Origin: Euglena gracilis
Taxonomy: Eukaryota > Euglenida > Euglenophyceae > Euglenales
Assembly (NCBI GenBank): GCA_039621445.1
Contig: CP154955.1
Span: 34,080,680-34,144,679 of the forward strand
Length of the DNA stretch: 64,000 bases
Direction of reading: 5' to 3'
Part shown: in pieces, positions 63,771 to 64,000 of the stretch
Position numbering within the stretch: position 1 is the stretch's first letter
How the letters are laid out: each line of letters starts with the position of its first letter
The notes under the pieces: model-generated
The model's database searches: none
What the model was told of the DNA's origin: nothing
The model's input: only the letters and a program-made list of their open reading frames with translations
Position numbers and translations under genes: made by a program

Positions 63771-64000
63771 TTGTGTCACGCCCCTTGGGATGGAGGGGTC
63801 CCACAAATGTAAGGGTCCCATAAATTTGTTGTGCTTTTTAGTTTAAAAGAAACTCGAACCTTAAATTTTATGTCAACCTCGCCCAGAACCAAAAACATTT
63901 CTGGGTCTCTTTTTGGGGGAAAGAAAAAAAGACTCAAAATGAATATTTTTGGGGCGTTTAAGCCACAAAAAAAATCAGCGCTTCACGCCAGGAGGTAGTT
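63771..64000. repeat. unknown repeat, right half of split copy
   Basis: From TTGTGTCACGCCCCTTGGG onward it matches 47458-47690 (GTTTAAAAGAAACTC, GCGTTTAAGCCACAAAAA, CAGCGCTTCACGCCAGGA). Truncated by the window end. Confidence 0.82.

Overview
This window looks like repeat-rich nuclear DNA from an intron-bearing eukaryote. The evidence is GC-rich coding islands of 60-350 bp with GT..AG borders in AT-rich DNA, a DIRS-type tyrosine-recombinase retrotransposon cluster, an intron-containing pogo-type DNA transposon, several families of short terminal-inverted-repeat (TIR) elements, and very long homopolymer runs (T up to 96, C and G runs of 8-20). No bacterial operon, rRNA or tRNA gene was recognised. 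The species cannot be named from the sequence; a protist or alga is a guess.

Layout. 1-9.2 kb: dispersed plus-strand exons, including a CAP/SCP (PR-1-like) domain split over two exons (1916-2454) and proline-rich or acidic exons of an unrecognised gene (3.2-9.05 kb). 9.2-15.7 kb: two copies of a TIR element filled with short TTGCGC-N4-GCGCAA palindromes. Both are riddled with nested insertions: hAT-like MITEs with exact 8-bp target duplications and a deleted pogo derivative. 16-24 kb: short exons, MITEs at 16202 and 21162, low-complexity DNA. 24.75-27.11 kb: a pogo/CENP-B-type transposon with five introns, a DDD triad and one frameshift. 27.8-32.03 kb: a LicD/fukutin-type nucleotidyltransferase gene whose joins at 28726/30091 and 31099/31857 agree in phase. 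33-45 kb: isolated exons, a 0.55-kb DIRS fragment (38.44-39.0 kb), a third short palindrome element (41186-41766), MITEs and poly-T. 45-47.3 kb: simple repeats and T-rich DNA.

47.35-64 kb is the most informative part. An unknown repeat is present as an uninterrupted copy (47354-47690) and as a second copy split by 14.5 kb of DIRS elements (49159-49311 and 63771-64000). The insert holds element A (49312-53934) joined end to end to element C (53932 to about 63770) through one shared GAC trinucleotide. Element B (55253-59956) is nested in C, and a 787-bp GC-rich insertion with a 17-bp duplication also lies in C. Each DIRS element has inverted terminal repeats and an internal complementary region that reads as the reverse complement of right end plus left end. 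All carry lesions; A is best preserved.

A theme runs through several families: short internal or subterminal motifs are uniform within a copy but differ, in step, between copies. This is seen for the palindromes of the 9.2-15.7 kb elements and for the subterminal repeats of the pogo family.
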